64,000 bases of DNA from Microbacterium arborescens (GTDB lineage Bacteria > Actinomycetota > Actinomycetes > Actinomycetales > Microbacteriaceae), in the NCBI RefSeq assembly GCF_030369635.1, contig NZ_CP128474.1:3162001-3226000 (forward strand), written 5' to 3'. Made by a program: the position numbers and the translations under genes. Of the stretch, positions 25,457-32,676 are shown in pieces. The notes beneath the pieces were generated by a model that saw only the letters and a list, made by a program, of their open reading frames with translations, had not been told where the DNA came from and did no database searches. Positions within the stretch are counted from its first letter, which is position 1; each line of letters begins with the position of its first letter.

Positions 25457-26136
25457 GCTTCTGCGGCGCCGCGGCCCCACCGGAACGGCGAGACCGTCGG
25501 GTCACCGGCGATCCAGAACCTCCAGGGGAACGCGTCCGTTCCCGCGACGCCGGCGACGCCCACACGCGGGCCGGCCACGACCTCCGGCTCCGCGACATCC
25601 GGAAGATAGAGGCGGGCCGTGGCGCCGGCGCGCTCGACGCCCGCGACCGCGTCGATGCCGTCGTGGGCGGGATATCGGAGGCCGATGGCCTGGCCGAGCC
25701 GTCCGGGGCCGCGGGCGAGGTCGCGCGGCGTGCGGGCCGCAGCGCGCCTCACCTGCGCGACATCCGCACCATCGACGATCTCCGCGGCGCGCAGCAGCAC
25801 ACCGCCGGCGACGCCCGCGGGGCCGCAGACGACGTTGACACACGAATGGATGCCGTGACTGAGGTACACGTACAGATGCCCCGGTTCGCCCCACATCGTG
25901 GCGTTGCGCGCGGTCCGCCCCATGCGCGCGTGCGATCCGGGATCGGGCAGATCACCCGTGTCGCGCCCGTGGTACGCCTCGACCTCGGTCAGCCGGGCCA
26001 CGACCCGTGCACCGTCGACCGCGACCTCGAGCAGACCGCCGAGCAGCCGCGGCGCGACGTGCACCGGAAGTTCCGCGAGCTCCTCACGCGTCGCCAGGTG
26101 GAACCCGACGGGAACCCCACCCCCGCCGACGCTCAC
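25438..26136 (-). CDS. 3-methyladenine DNA glycosylase (AAG/MPG family)
   Basis: 232 residues. Family landmarks are the early LLGGLLEV..ARLTEVEAYHGRDTGDLPDPGSHARMGRT segment with the catalytic Glu in the TEVEAY motif, then the DNA-binding HLYVYLSHGIHSCVNVVCGPAG hairpin region and the ending GTDAFPWRFWIAGD. It removes alkylated purines from DNA. I chose the GTG at 26136, whose GTGA overlaps the upstream gene stop by 4 bases. A GTG at 26160 would add eight residues without a good ribosome-binding site. The C-terminal AAEAASRAR lies in a tandem repeat and is probably a recent extension. Confidence 0.92.
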   Translation of the reverse strand: MSVGGGGVPVGFHLATREELAELPVHVAPRLLGGLLEVAVDGARVVARLTEVEAYHGRDTGDLPDPGSHARMGRTARNATMWGEPGHLYVYLSHGIHSCVNVVCGPAGVAGGVLLRAAEIVDGADVAQVRRAAARTPRDLARGPGRLGQAIGLRYPAHDGIDAVAGVERAGATARLYLPDVAEPEVVAGPRVGVAGVAGTDAFPWRFWIAGDPTVSPFRWGRGAAEAASRAR

Positions 26137-27563
26137 GGCCGTGGCGCGTTCTGGCACCACGAGATGTCGAATCCGCTGAGCACCGACGCCTCCTCGCCTG
26201 TGCCGAGGTCGACGATGTGGGTCTGCACTCGCTCGGGCAACGGCAGCGCGTAGGCGTCATACGGATTCGAGACCGCGTCGGGGGCGATGAGGAACGCCGC
26301 GTAGCGGCTGCTCGGTGAGACACACGTGTGCAGCAGCAGGTCGTCCGGCGCGACGGTGAACACGTCACGCGTGGCCCCGTCGGCGCCGACGACGGCAGCC
26401 GAGGTCGACAGCACCGTGAACCCGTCGAGGCGGGAGAGCACGCGCAGCGTCTGGTCGGCGTCGCCCGGCAGCGCCGTGACCGACTGGGTCTCACCGGCAG
26501 CGGCATCCGCGGCGCTCAGCGGCCGCTCCTCCGCCGTCGCCAGATCGATCGCCACGAGCCCGGTAGCGCGCTGCACGATGGCCTCCGTGGACCCGCGGGC
26601 GATGCCGTCGATCGTGATCGCATTGCCGAGCGACACCGGTTCACCGCCCGCAGCGGACACGAGGGTCAACGCGCCGTCGAAGCCGAGCAGCAGCACGGCA
26701 TCCGTCCCCGGCACGAACCGCCAGTCGTCGACGCGCGCGTCGCCGCCCGCGAACTGCAGCTGCGCCGGCTCGTCGTCAGCGCTGGCCTCCGTGAGCGACG
26801 CCGTGAACAGCGCGCTCTCGAGACCACCCGACGAGCCGATACCCGCGTCGGTGTACGTGTAGCCGATCAGATCGCCGCGATCGGCGGTCTGCAGGTTGGT
26901 GACGAACCCGCGTCCGGGCAGGGCGAGCTCGCGCGCCCCCTCGCCGTCGCGATCCGTGACGATCAGCGTCGAGACGCCCTCGTCGTCGGCCGTCACGATC
27001 GCGAGATGCGTCGACGTCGCCCGGAAGTCCTCGATGTGCGGATCCGCGAACACGGGCACCGCGTTCGCGCCGTCGAGTCCCGTGCGGAAGATGGTGTCTT
27101 CGGCACCACCGCGCTGCAGGATGTAGGTCTCCAGCGCCGGCGTCGAGAACGACTCCTCGAGCGTGGCCGCCGGTCCCCCGCCCAGCCCCTGGACCCCGTC
27201 GACCCGCACGGTGTAGTCGGTCGCATCGCGCAGCGGCAGGGTGAAGCGGATGCCGATCTGTCGCCCCGACGTGTCGACGGTGAAGTCCGCCGCCGGCTCG
27301 ATGTGCACCTGCGCGGGATCGACCTCTTCGAGCGACTGCGTCGTGGTGATGATCAGGCGCGACCCCGCGGACTCGATGCCGGCCTGCGGATCGACGCTCG
27401 TCGACGTCGCACGCGGTCCCTGCACCGTCGTCAGGACGCCGCCGGCCGCACCCACGAGAGCGAGAGCGCCCACGACCGCCGCCATCGCGACGACGAAGCG
27501 CCGCGATCGCCGCTCGCGCGACCGTCCTCGCCGCGACATCCCGTCCGTATCCTCAGTACTCAT
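26133..27563 (-). CDS. Membrane-anchored propeller-like protein of unknown function
   Basis: 476 residues. A basic cytoplasmic start (SRRGRSRERRSRR) is followed by a single transmembrane helix (about 23-43). Outside, residues about 70-140 look like an Ig-type domain (TLPLRDATDYTVRVDGVQGLGGG), and the rest (about 150-476) has repeated strand patterns like a TolB/WD-type beta-propeller. No catalytic motif is recognised. The ATG at 27563 lies 11 bases inside the upstream DUF1980 gene with a GAGG ribosome-binding site. A second ATG at 27539 is possible. It is co-transcribed with the zinc genes, which does not by itself show a zinc role. Confidence 0.7.
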   Translation of the reverse strand: MSTEDTDGMSRRGRSRERRSRRFVVAMAAVVGALALVGAAGGVLTTVQGPRATSTSVDPQAGIESAGSRLIITTTQSLEEVDPAQVHIEPAADFTVDTSGRQIGIRFTLPLRDATDYTVRVDGVQGLGGGPAATLEESFSTPALETYILQRGGAEDTIFRTGLDGANAVPVFADPHIEDFRATSTHLAIVTADDEGVSTLIVTDRDGEGARELALPGRGFVTNLQTADRGDLIGYTYTDAGIGSSGGLESALFTASLTEASADDEPAQLQFAGGDARVDDWRFVPGTDAVLLLGFDGALTLVSAAGGEPVSLGNAITIDGIARGSTEAIVQRATGLVAIDLATAEERPLSAADAAAGETQSVTALPGDADQTLRVLSRLDGFTVLSTSAAVVGADGATRDVFTVAPDDLLLHTCVSPSSRYAAFLIAPDAVSNPYDAYALPLPERVQTHIVDLGTGEEASVLSGFDISWCQNAPRP

Positions 27564-28512
27564 ACGGGTCCTCGGGCTCGCCGACGGTCTGCACCCCGGT
27601 GGCCTCGACGACGAGCGCACCGTCGCGGTCTCGGATGACGCCGGTGACCGTGACCCACTCCCCCGTCGCGGGGATGTCGGAGGCGTCGCCGATCGGGATG
27701 CTCGCGGGCTGCGCGTCGATGACGCAGTGGGTGATGACGAGCCGGGTCAGCCCGAAGCCCCCCGAGCTCGACGGCGTGACGAAGCCGGTCAGGCTGATCT
27801 CGTCACCCTCGAACGCCTCCGGGTTCGTCGCCGTCGCGAAGACGCTCGCCCACTCGCCGACACCGAACGACGACGTGTCACCCGTCGTCGCGAGGGCGAC
27901 CGTGTCGGCGCCCTGGAAGAGCGGCGGCGTGCCGGTGTCGCGCGACATGGCGAGCTCGGCCGACAGCGTCGCGGGCGGCGTCACGAGCACCACGGCCACG
28001 ATGCCGGTCGCGAGCAGCCCACCCGTTCCCGCAGCAGCGGAACCCAGCATGAGCCGCCAGTCAGGGCGAGGGCGCACGGGCGTGACGGCAGCACCCGGCG
28101 CGGCCGTGTCGCCGGCGAGGGCGGCGGCGTCGGGTCCTGCGAGGACCGCGGCGCGGGCTGCGCGACGGCTGGTCGGCGGTGCGTCCTGGTGCGCGGACTC
28201 GTGCGCGGACTCATGCGCGTGCTGGTGCTCGTGCTCGTGTGTGTGCCCGGCGCCGTGGCCGTGCAGGTCGCCGTGCCCGTGCAGCTCACCGTGGTCGTGC
28301 CCGTGGTCGGCCTCGGCCCCGAGCGGCAGCGCGAAGCTCACGACGGTGCCGATGAGGCCGAGCACCGACATCCCGACGGCGAACCACGCCGACTCCGGGT
28401 TGATGTAGAGCCCGATGCGCCCCGTGAGGGCGAGGGTGACCGTGATGGCCGCGAGCGCGGCGGCGAGCCCGACGCCGAACAGCCGGGTCAGCAGAGCCGA
28501 TGACTTAGGCAA
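27553..28512 (-). CDS. TIGR03943/DUF1980 family protein with His-rich linker
   Basis: 319 residues. Two N-terminal membrane helices (about 7-30 and 36-60) are followed by a linker extraordinarily rich in His/Asp/Glu (about 69-110, repeated HGH and HEHEH patterns) that looks like a metal buffer, then another helix (about 160-180) and a globular C-terminal domain with ITHCVIDAQP near 255 typical of the family. Family partners are DUF318 permeases; the B. subtilis pair YcgR-YcgQ is Zur-regulated. The start is TTG at 28512, inside the end of the permease gene. No ATG or GTG is available near the first helix. Confidence 0.82.
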   Translation of the reverse strand: MPKSSALLTRLFGVGLAAALAAITVTLALTGRIGLYINPESAWFAVGMSVLGLIGTVVSFALPLGAEADHGHDHGELHGHGDLHGHGAGHTHEHEHQHAHESAHESAHQDAPPTSRRAARAAVLAGPDAAALAGDTAAPGAAVTPVRPRPDWRLMLGSAAAGTGGLLATGIVAVVLVTPPATLSAELAMSRDTGTPPLFQGADTVALATTGDTSSFGVGEWASVFATATNPEAFEGDEISLTGFVTPSSSGGFGLTRLVITHCVIDAQPASIPIGDASDIPATGEWVTVTGVIRDRDGALVVEATGVQTVGEPEDPYEY

Positions 28513-29524
28513 GGAGATTCACCATCCCTCCCACGGCGATCGCGAAGAGCACGACGATCACGACGAGCGCGACCAGCACGCGCGAGCGGAACGTCGTGCG
28601 CATGAGCGCGAGCATCTTCACGTCGACGAGCGGACCGACGAGCAGGAACGCCACGATCGAGCCGGGCGTGAAGGTCGAGGCGAACGACAGCGCGAAGAAC
28701 GAGTCGACGTTCGAGCAGATCGACACGATCATCGCGAGCAGGATCATCGCGAGGATCGACAGCGCCGGGTTCGAGCCGATCGCGAGCAAGGTATCGCGCG
28801 GCACCAGCACCTGCACGGCGCCGGCGATCGCCGAGCCGAGGATCAGCGCGGGCATCACCGCCCGCAGCTCGACCACGAACTGAGCGAGACTGCGGCGTCC
28901 CTTTCCGCCCGGATCCTCGGCCGCGAGCTCGCAGGCCGCGAGGAACCGATCGGTCAGCAGGCCGTCGGGATCGGGATGACGCGAGTACAACCAGCCGATG
29001 AGGTTCGCGACCGCGTACCCGCCCAGCAGACGCGCGATCAGGATGCCGTCGTCGAAGCCGAACGCCTGGTGGGTCGTGATGATGACGATCGGGTTCACGA
29101 TGGGCGCCGCGATGAGGAAGGTCATCGTCTCGGGAACCGAGAAGCCGCGGATCATGAGCCCGCGCGCGAAGGGCAGGTTGCCGCACTCGCAGACGGGGAT
29201 GAGCATGCCGAGCAGCGACAGCACGGCGCGACGGGCCCACGCGCGGCGCGGCATCCAGCGTTCGATGACGCCCGGCGGCACCCAGACCTGAACGATGATC
29301 GACAGCGCGACGCCGAGCAGGACGAACGGCAACGACTCGATGAGGACGCTCAGCCCGAGCGTGACGCCGTCCTGCGCGCGGGTCGGCAGCGACGGCCCCG
29401 GTGCGAGTGCGGCGATGGCGACGAGCACAGCGACGACGGCCGCACCGATCCCGAGCGCGACGGCCGAACGCGTCGCGGGAGATGGCGCGAGCCGTGCGGT
29501 CTTAGGCGCCGCCACGCTTCTCAT
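28505..29524 (-). CDS. DUF318/YraQ-type permease with CECG motif
   Basis: A 339-residue membrane protein with about eight to ten helices. The family motif PVCECGNLPFARG lies near residues 110-122, and a matching second-half segment with SICSNVDSFFALS near 270-282 suggests an internal repeat. These permeases pair with DUF1980 proteins, and in several bacteria the pair is part of the zinc-starvation response. The ATG at 29524 lies 23 bases inside the zur reading frame, with a weak ribosome-binding site. The transported species is not established; zinc is inferred from context. Confidence 0.85.
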   Translation of the reverse strand: MRSVAAPKTARLAPSPATRSAVALGIGAAVVAVLVAIAALAPGPSLPTRAQDGVTLGLSVLIESLPFVLLGVALSIIVQVWVPPGVIERWMPRRAWARRAVLSLLGMLIPVCECGNLPFARGLMIRGFSVPETMTFLIAAPIVNPIVIITTHQAFGFDDGILIARLLGGYAVANLIGWLYSRHPDPDGLLTDRFLAACELAAEDPGGKGRRSLAQFVVELRAVMPALILGSAIAGAVQVLVPRDTLLAIGSNPALSILAMILLAMIVSICSNVDSFFALSFASTFTPGSIVAFLLVGPLVDVKMLALMRTTFRSRVLVALVVIVVLFAIAVGGMVNLLA

Positions 29525-29918
29525 CGGTTCGGGCTGCGGAGCACGCGGCGCAGACGCCGAAGATGTCGACGATGTGCTCGGCCTGCGTGAAGCCGTTGGC
29601 GGCGGCGGTGCGGTGAGCCCACTCCTCGACGTCGGACGCCTGGATCTCGACCGTGAGTCCGCACGAGCGGCAGATCAGGTGATGGTGGTGACCGTCGCTC
29701 GAGCAGGCCCGGTAGATGGCCTCGCCCTCGGGGCTCTGCAGCTGGTCGGCCTCGCCGGAGGCGGCCAGGGTCGCGAGGGCGCGGTAGACCGTTGCCAATC
29801 CGATGCCGGTGTTGTCGTCGCGCAGCGACGCGTGGAGGTCCTGGGCCGAGACGAAACCGCGGGCGTCGGACAGCGCCGTGCGCACGCGCTCGCGCTGCCA
29901 GGTGTTCCGCTGAGCCAT
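29502..29918 (-). CDS. zur: Fur-family metalloregulator, probably Zur
   Basis: 138 residues. An N-terminal winged helix (RERVRTALSDARGFVSAQDLHASL..GIGLATVYRALATL) is followed by the Fur dimerisation/metal domain with DGHHHHLICRSCGLTVEI and the second Cys pair VCAACSAA for the structural zinc. With zinc it should repress zinc-uptake genes. Its position directly after znuC-znuB, with a 10-base gap, supports Zur over Fur. A Zur-box-like site is seen before znuA at 61005-61019 but not before znuC. Confidence 0.88.
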   Translation of the reverse strand: MAQRNTWQRERVRTALSDARGFVSAQDLHASLRDDNTGIGLATVYRALATLAASGEADQLQSPEGEAIYRACSSDGHHHHLICRSCGLTVEIQASDVEEWAHRTAAANGFTQAEHIVDIFGVCAACSAARTDEKRGGA

Positions 29919-29928
29919 GGCGGCGAGT

Positions 29929-30810
29929 CTACTCGGCGCGCCTCGGCGTCGGCTGGGTGCGGAGCACTCTGCCGCGGCGGGCGCCGACGATGCGGCACAC
30001 CAGGTAGATCGTGAACGAGATGGTGGTGATGTAGGGGCTCACCGGAAGCGTTCCGGCGACCGCGAGCAGGATGCCGCCGACGGCCGACACCACGCCGAAC
30101 AGGGCCGCCAGCAGCGGTACCGCGAGGGGACCCGTCGCCACACGCACCGCCGCGGCGGCGGGGGTCACGAGCAGCGCCATGACCAGCAGCGCACCGATGA
30201 TGTGCACGGCGACGGCGACGATGAGGCCGAGCAGCAGCATGAACCCGAGCGACACGGCCACTGTGGGCACCCCGCGCGCCGCGGCCGACTGCGGATCGAG
30301 CGAATCGAAGCGCAGCGGGCGCCAGATCAGGAGCAGGGCGATGAGCACGAACGCGCCGATGCCGATGAGCCATCCGAGCTGCCCCGACTGCACCGAGACG
30401 ATCTGCCCGGTCAGCAGGCTGAACCGGTTGGCGCTGCGGCCGTCGTAGAGCGAGAGGAAGAGGATGCCGAGGCCCAGGCCGAACGGCATGAGCACGCCGA
30501 TGATCGAGTTGCGGTCGCGTGCCCGCGAGCCGAGCCACCCGATGAGGGCGGCGGCGATCATCGACCCGACGATCGACCCCGTGACGACATCGACGCCGAT
30601 CAGCAGGGCCGCCGCCGCGCCCGCGAACGAGAGCTCGCTGATGCCGTGGACGGCGAAGGCCATGTCGCGCTGCAGCACGAACACTCCGATGAGGCCGCCG
30701 ACGAGGCCGAGGACGGCCCCCGCCCAGACGGAGTTCTGCACGAGAGCGAGGATGTCGCCGTAGACGGGGAGCCCGCCGAACATCGCGTCGCCGATGTCGC
30801 CCCAGTTCAT
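29929..30810 (-). CDS. znuB: Zinc ABC transporter permease ZnuB
   Basis: 293 residues with about eight transmembrane helices of the ABC-3 family: FVLQRDMAFAVHGISELSFAG early, RFDSLDPQSAAARGVPT in the cytoplasmic loop that contacts the ATPase, and HIIGALLVMALLVTPAAAAV near residue 200. It forms the channel of the Znu zinc importer. The ATG overlaps the znuC stop by 4 bases. The cognate binding protein gene znuA is not adjacent but at 59963-60985. Confidence 0.93.
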   Translation of the reverse strand: MNWGDIGDAMFGGLPVYGDILALVQNSVWAGAVLGLVGGLIGVFVLQRDMAFAVHGISELSFAGAAAALLIGVDVVTGSIVGSMIAAALIGWLGSRARDRNSIIGVLMPFGLGLGILFLSLYDGRSANRFSLLTGQIVSVQSGQLGWLIGIGAFVLIALLLIWRPLRFDSLDPQSAAARGVPTVAVSLGFMLLLGLIVAVAVHIIGALLVMALLVTPAAAAVRVATGPLAVPLLAALFGVVSAVGGILLAVAGTLPVSPYITTISFTIYLVCRIVGARRGRVLRTQPTPRRAE

Positions 30811-31610
30811 GCGTGGTCTCCGTGGTCGTGGTGGTGGTGCGAGGCGTCGGCGTCGGGGGCGCCGACGACGACCAGACGATCGCCCGCCCGCAGCACGAAG
30901 ACCGGCGCGCCGTACAGGTCGGTGAGCACGGGCGAGGTCAGCACGTCCTTCGGGGTGCCGAGCGTGAACCGGCCGTTCGCGATGTAGAGGATGCGGTCGA
31001 CCTTGCCGAGCACCGGGTTGATGTCGTGCGTCACCAGCAGCACGCCGGCGCCCGACCGTCGGTGCTGGTCGATGAGACCGACGACGGCTTGCTGGTTCGC
31101 CAGGTCGAGGCTCGTGAGCGGTTCGTCGCACAGCAGCAGCTGCGGGTCGTCGGCGAGAGCCTGACCGACGCGCAGGCGCTGCTGCTCGCCGCCCGAGAGC
31201 ACACCCACGGGACGGTCGGCGAACGCCGTGGCGCCGACGCCGTCGAGCAGACGGTCGACGCGCTCACGGTCGCGCTTGCGCGGAAGCGGCAGACCGAACC
31301 GGTGCCCGTCGACGCCGAGGGCGATGAGGTCGCGGGCGCGCAACGCGGTGTCGCGCGGCAGCGGGCGGGCCTGCGGCAGGTAGCCGATCGACCGGTTGCC
31401 CTTGTGCTTGACCGGCCGGCCGAGCGCCGTGATCGACCCCTCGCTCAAGCGCTCGAGCCCGAGGATGGCGCGCAGCAGCGTCGTCTTGCCGGAGCCGCTC
31501 GGACCGAGGACCGCGATGAGCTCGCCCGGCTCGACCGTGAGGTCGAGTCCGCTCCACAGCTCGCGCCCGGAACGCCGCAGCGCGGCACCACGGATATCGA
31601 GCAGGCTCAC
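30807..31610 (-). CDS. znuC: Zinc ABC transporter ATPase ZnuC
   Basis: 267 residues with Walker A (LGPSGSGKTTLL, about 37-48), the signature LSGGEQQRLRVGQAL, Walker B (LLLCDEPLTSLD) and the H-loop THDINPV. The C-terminus carries a His/Asp tail (HHHHDHGDH) likely to bind metal. It powers zinc import with ZnuB. The start is GTG at 31610 with no ribosome-binding site; TACGCT lies six bases upstream. The bases directly before the start (GCTGACCCG on this strand) repeat the znuA stop region 28 kb away, marking the island junction. Confidence 0.94.
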   Translation of the reverse strand: MSLLDIRGAALRRSGRELWSGLDLTVEPGELIAVLGPSGSGKTTLLRAILGLERLSEGSITALGRPVKHKGNRSIGYLPQARPLPRDTALRARDLIALGVDGHRFGLPLPRKRDRERVDRLLDGVGATAFADRPVGVLSGGEQQRLRVGQALADDPQLLLCDEPLTSLDLANQQAVVGLIDQHRRSGAGVLLVTHDINPVLGKVDRILYIANGRFTLGTPKDVLTSPVLTDLYGAPVFVLRAGDRLVVVGAPDADASHHHHDHGDHA

Positions 31611-31616
31611 CGGGTC

Positions 31617-31622
31617 AGCGTA
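31617..31622 (-). promoter_or_regulatory. -10 element (TACGCT) for leaderless znuC at the island junction
   Basis: TACGCT on the minus strand is followed by GACCCG and the GTG start. Its last three bases lie in the 9-bp junction repeat and its first three in island DNA, so this promoter may have been created by the insertion. Confidence 0.4.
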
Positions 31623-31627
31623 CCCGC

Positions 31628-31655
31628 CTAACCGATCCGCCGAGGTGGTCGATAG
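31628..31655 (+). promoter_or_regulatory. Sigma-28 type promoter of flagellin
   Basis: CTAAC (31628-31632), 15 bases, then GTCGATAG (31648-31655). It is one of six sites with the same architecture in the island and gives a leader of about 70 bases before the flagellin start. Confidence 0.75.
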
Positions 31656-31664
31656 AGGCATCCA

Positions 31665-31726
31665 GGAGTCCACGGACGGACTCCGGGAGCCCAGGACGGG
31701 CTCCCGCTCATCCCAATCACGGAGGA
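31665..31726 (+). promoter_or_regulatory. Flagellin leader with twin GGA-loop hairpins (candidate CsrA site)
   Basis: Hairpin 1 pairs GGAGTCC (31665-31671) with GGACTCC (31678-31684) around the loop ACGGAC. Hairpin 2 pairs GGGAGCCC (31685-31692) with GGGCTCCC (31698-31705) around the loop AGGAC. A third GGA lies in the ribosome-binding site GGAGGA (31721-31726). GGA in a hairpin loop plus GGA at the ribosome-binding site is the known architecture of CsrA targets such as Bacillus hag. Confidence 0.6.
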
Positions 31727-31733
31727 ATGAACC

Positions 31734-32579
31734 ATGGGAATGCAGATCGCCACCAACGTGGGCGCGCTCAACGCGTACCGCAACCTGTCCAGCACGCAGA
31801 ACGATGTGTCGAAGTCGCTCGAGAAGCTCTCGAGCGGTCTGCGCATCAACCGCGCCGCGGACGACGCCGCCGGCCTCGCGATCTCGGAGGGCCTGAAGTC
31901 TCAGGTCAACGGGCTCAACGTGGCTTCGCGCAACGCTCAGGACGGCATCTCGGTCATCCAGACCGCTGAAGGCGCCCTGACGGAGGTCCACTCGATCCTC
32001 CAGCGCATGCGCGACCTGGCTGTCCAGGGCGGCAACGGCTCCAACAACGCGGACTCCCGTGCCGCGATCACCAAGGAGGCCGGTGAGCTCAGCCTCGAGC
32101 TGCGCCGCATCGCCGAGTCGACCAACTTCAACGGCATCGACCTGCTCAAGGGCGGCGAGCTGACCTTCCAGGTCGGCGCCGGCGGTACCGACAACGACGC
32201 GATCACGATCAACCTGGCGAACGTCGCGACCGCGGTCGGCACGCTCGCCTCTGCCGACGGCACCGCCGTCGGTGCCGGTTTCGCGGTCACCGACAACGCG
32301 ACCGCACGCACCACCATCGACACGATCGACACGGCGATCACCGCGATCTCGACCGCCCGGTCGAGCCTCGGTGCGTCGCAGAACCGCTTCGAGTCGGCCA
32401 TCAACAGCCTGAACGTGTCGGCGGAGAACCTGTCGGCGGCCAACAGCCGCATCCGCGACACCGACATGGCGGCCGAGATGGTCAAGTACACCGCGGCGAA
32501 CATCCTTTCGCAGGCGGGCACCGCCATGCTCGCGCAGGCGAACCAGGCCAACCAGGGCGTGCTCCAGCTGCTCCGGTAA
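31734..32579 (+). CDS. fliC: Flagellin
   Basis: 281 residues, a short flagellin made of the D0/D1 domains with a small middle region. The N-terminal helix (QIATNVGALNAYRNLSSTQN ... SGLRINRAADDAAGLAISE) and the C-terminal helix (SRIRDTDMAAEMVKYTAANI ... QANQGVLQLLR) are textbook and mediate filament packing; the variable D2/D3 domains are missing. ATG at 31734 has GGAGGA eight bases upstream; ATG at 31740 (MQIATN) is an alternative. A sigma-28 promoter and a possible CsrA-binding leader precede it and a strong hairpin follows the gene. It is secreted by the flagellar export apparatus with FliS, FliW and CsrA as likely controllers. Confidence 0.96.
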   Translation: MGMQIATNVGALNAYRNLSSTQNDVSKSLEKLSSGLRINRAADDAAGLAISEGLKSQVNGLNVASRNAQDGISVIQTAEGALTEVHSILQRMRDLAVQGGNGSNNADSRAAITKEAGELSLELRRIAESTNFNGIDLLKGGELTFQVGAGGTDNDAITINLANVATAVGTLASADGTAVGAGFAVTDNATARTTIDTIDTAITAISTARSSLGASQNRFESAINSLNVSAENLSAANSRIRDTDMAAEMVKYTAANILSQAGTAMLAQANQANQGVLQLLR

Positions 32580-32584
32580 GCCTC

Positions 32585-32631
32585 GCGACGGTGGGTCCTG
32601 CGCCGCCCGACGCAGGACCCATCGCCGTCGC
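32585..32631 (+). terminator. Flagellin terminator hairpin
   Basis: TGGGTCCTGCG (32592-32602) pairs with CGCAGGACCCA (32611-32621), extended by GCGACGG/CCGTCGC outer arms with a small bulge. It lies 5 bases after the flagellin stop and should make flagellin mRNA mainly monocistronic, with possible read-through into the ATP-grasp gene. Confidence 0.75.
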
Positions 32632-32676
32632 GGGCGCACCGCGGGAACGCGCCTGAGAGAACTGACGAGGAACCCG

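Noticed and set aside
31620..31640. Zur box before znuC
   Set aside because: The sequence is GC-rich and has no TGANAANGATTNTCA-like palindrome.
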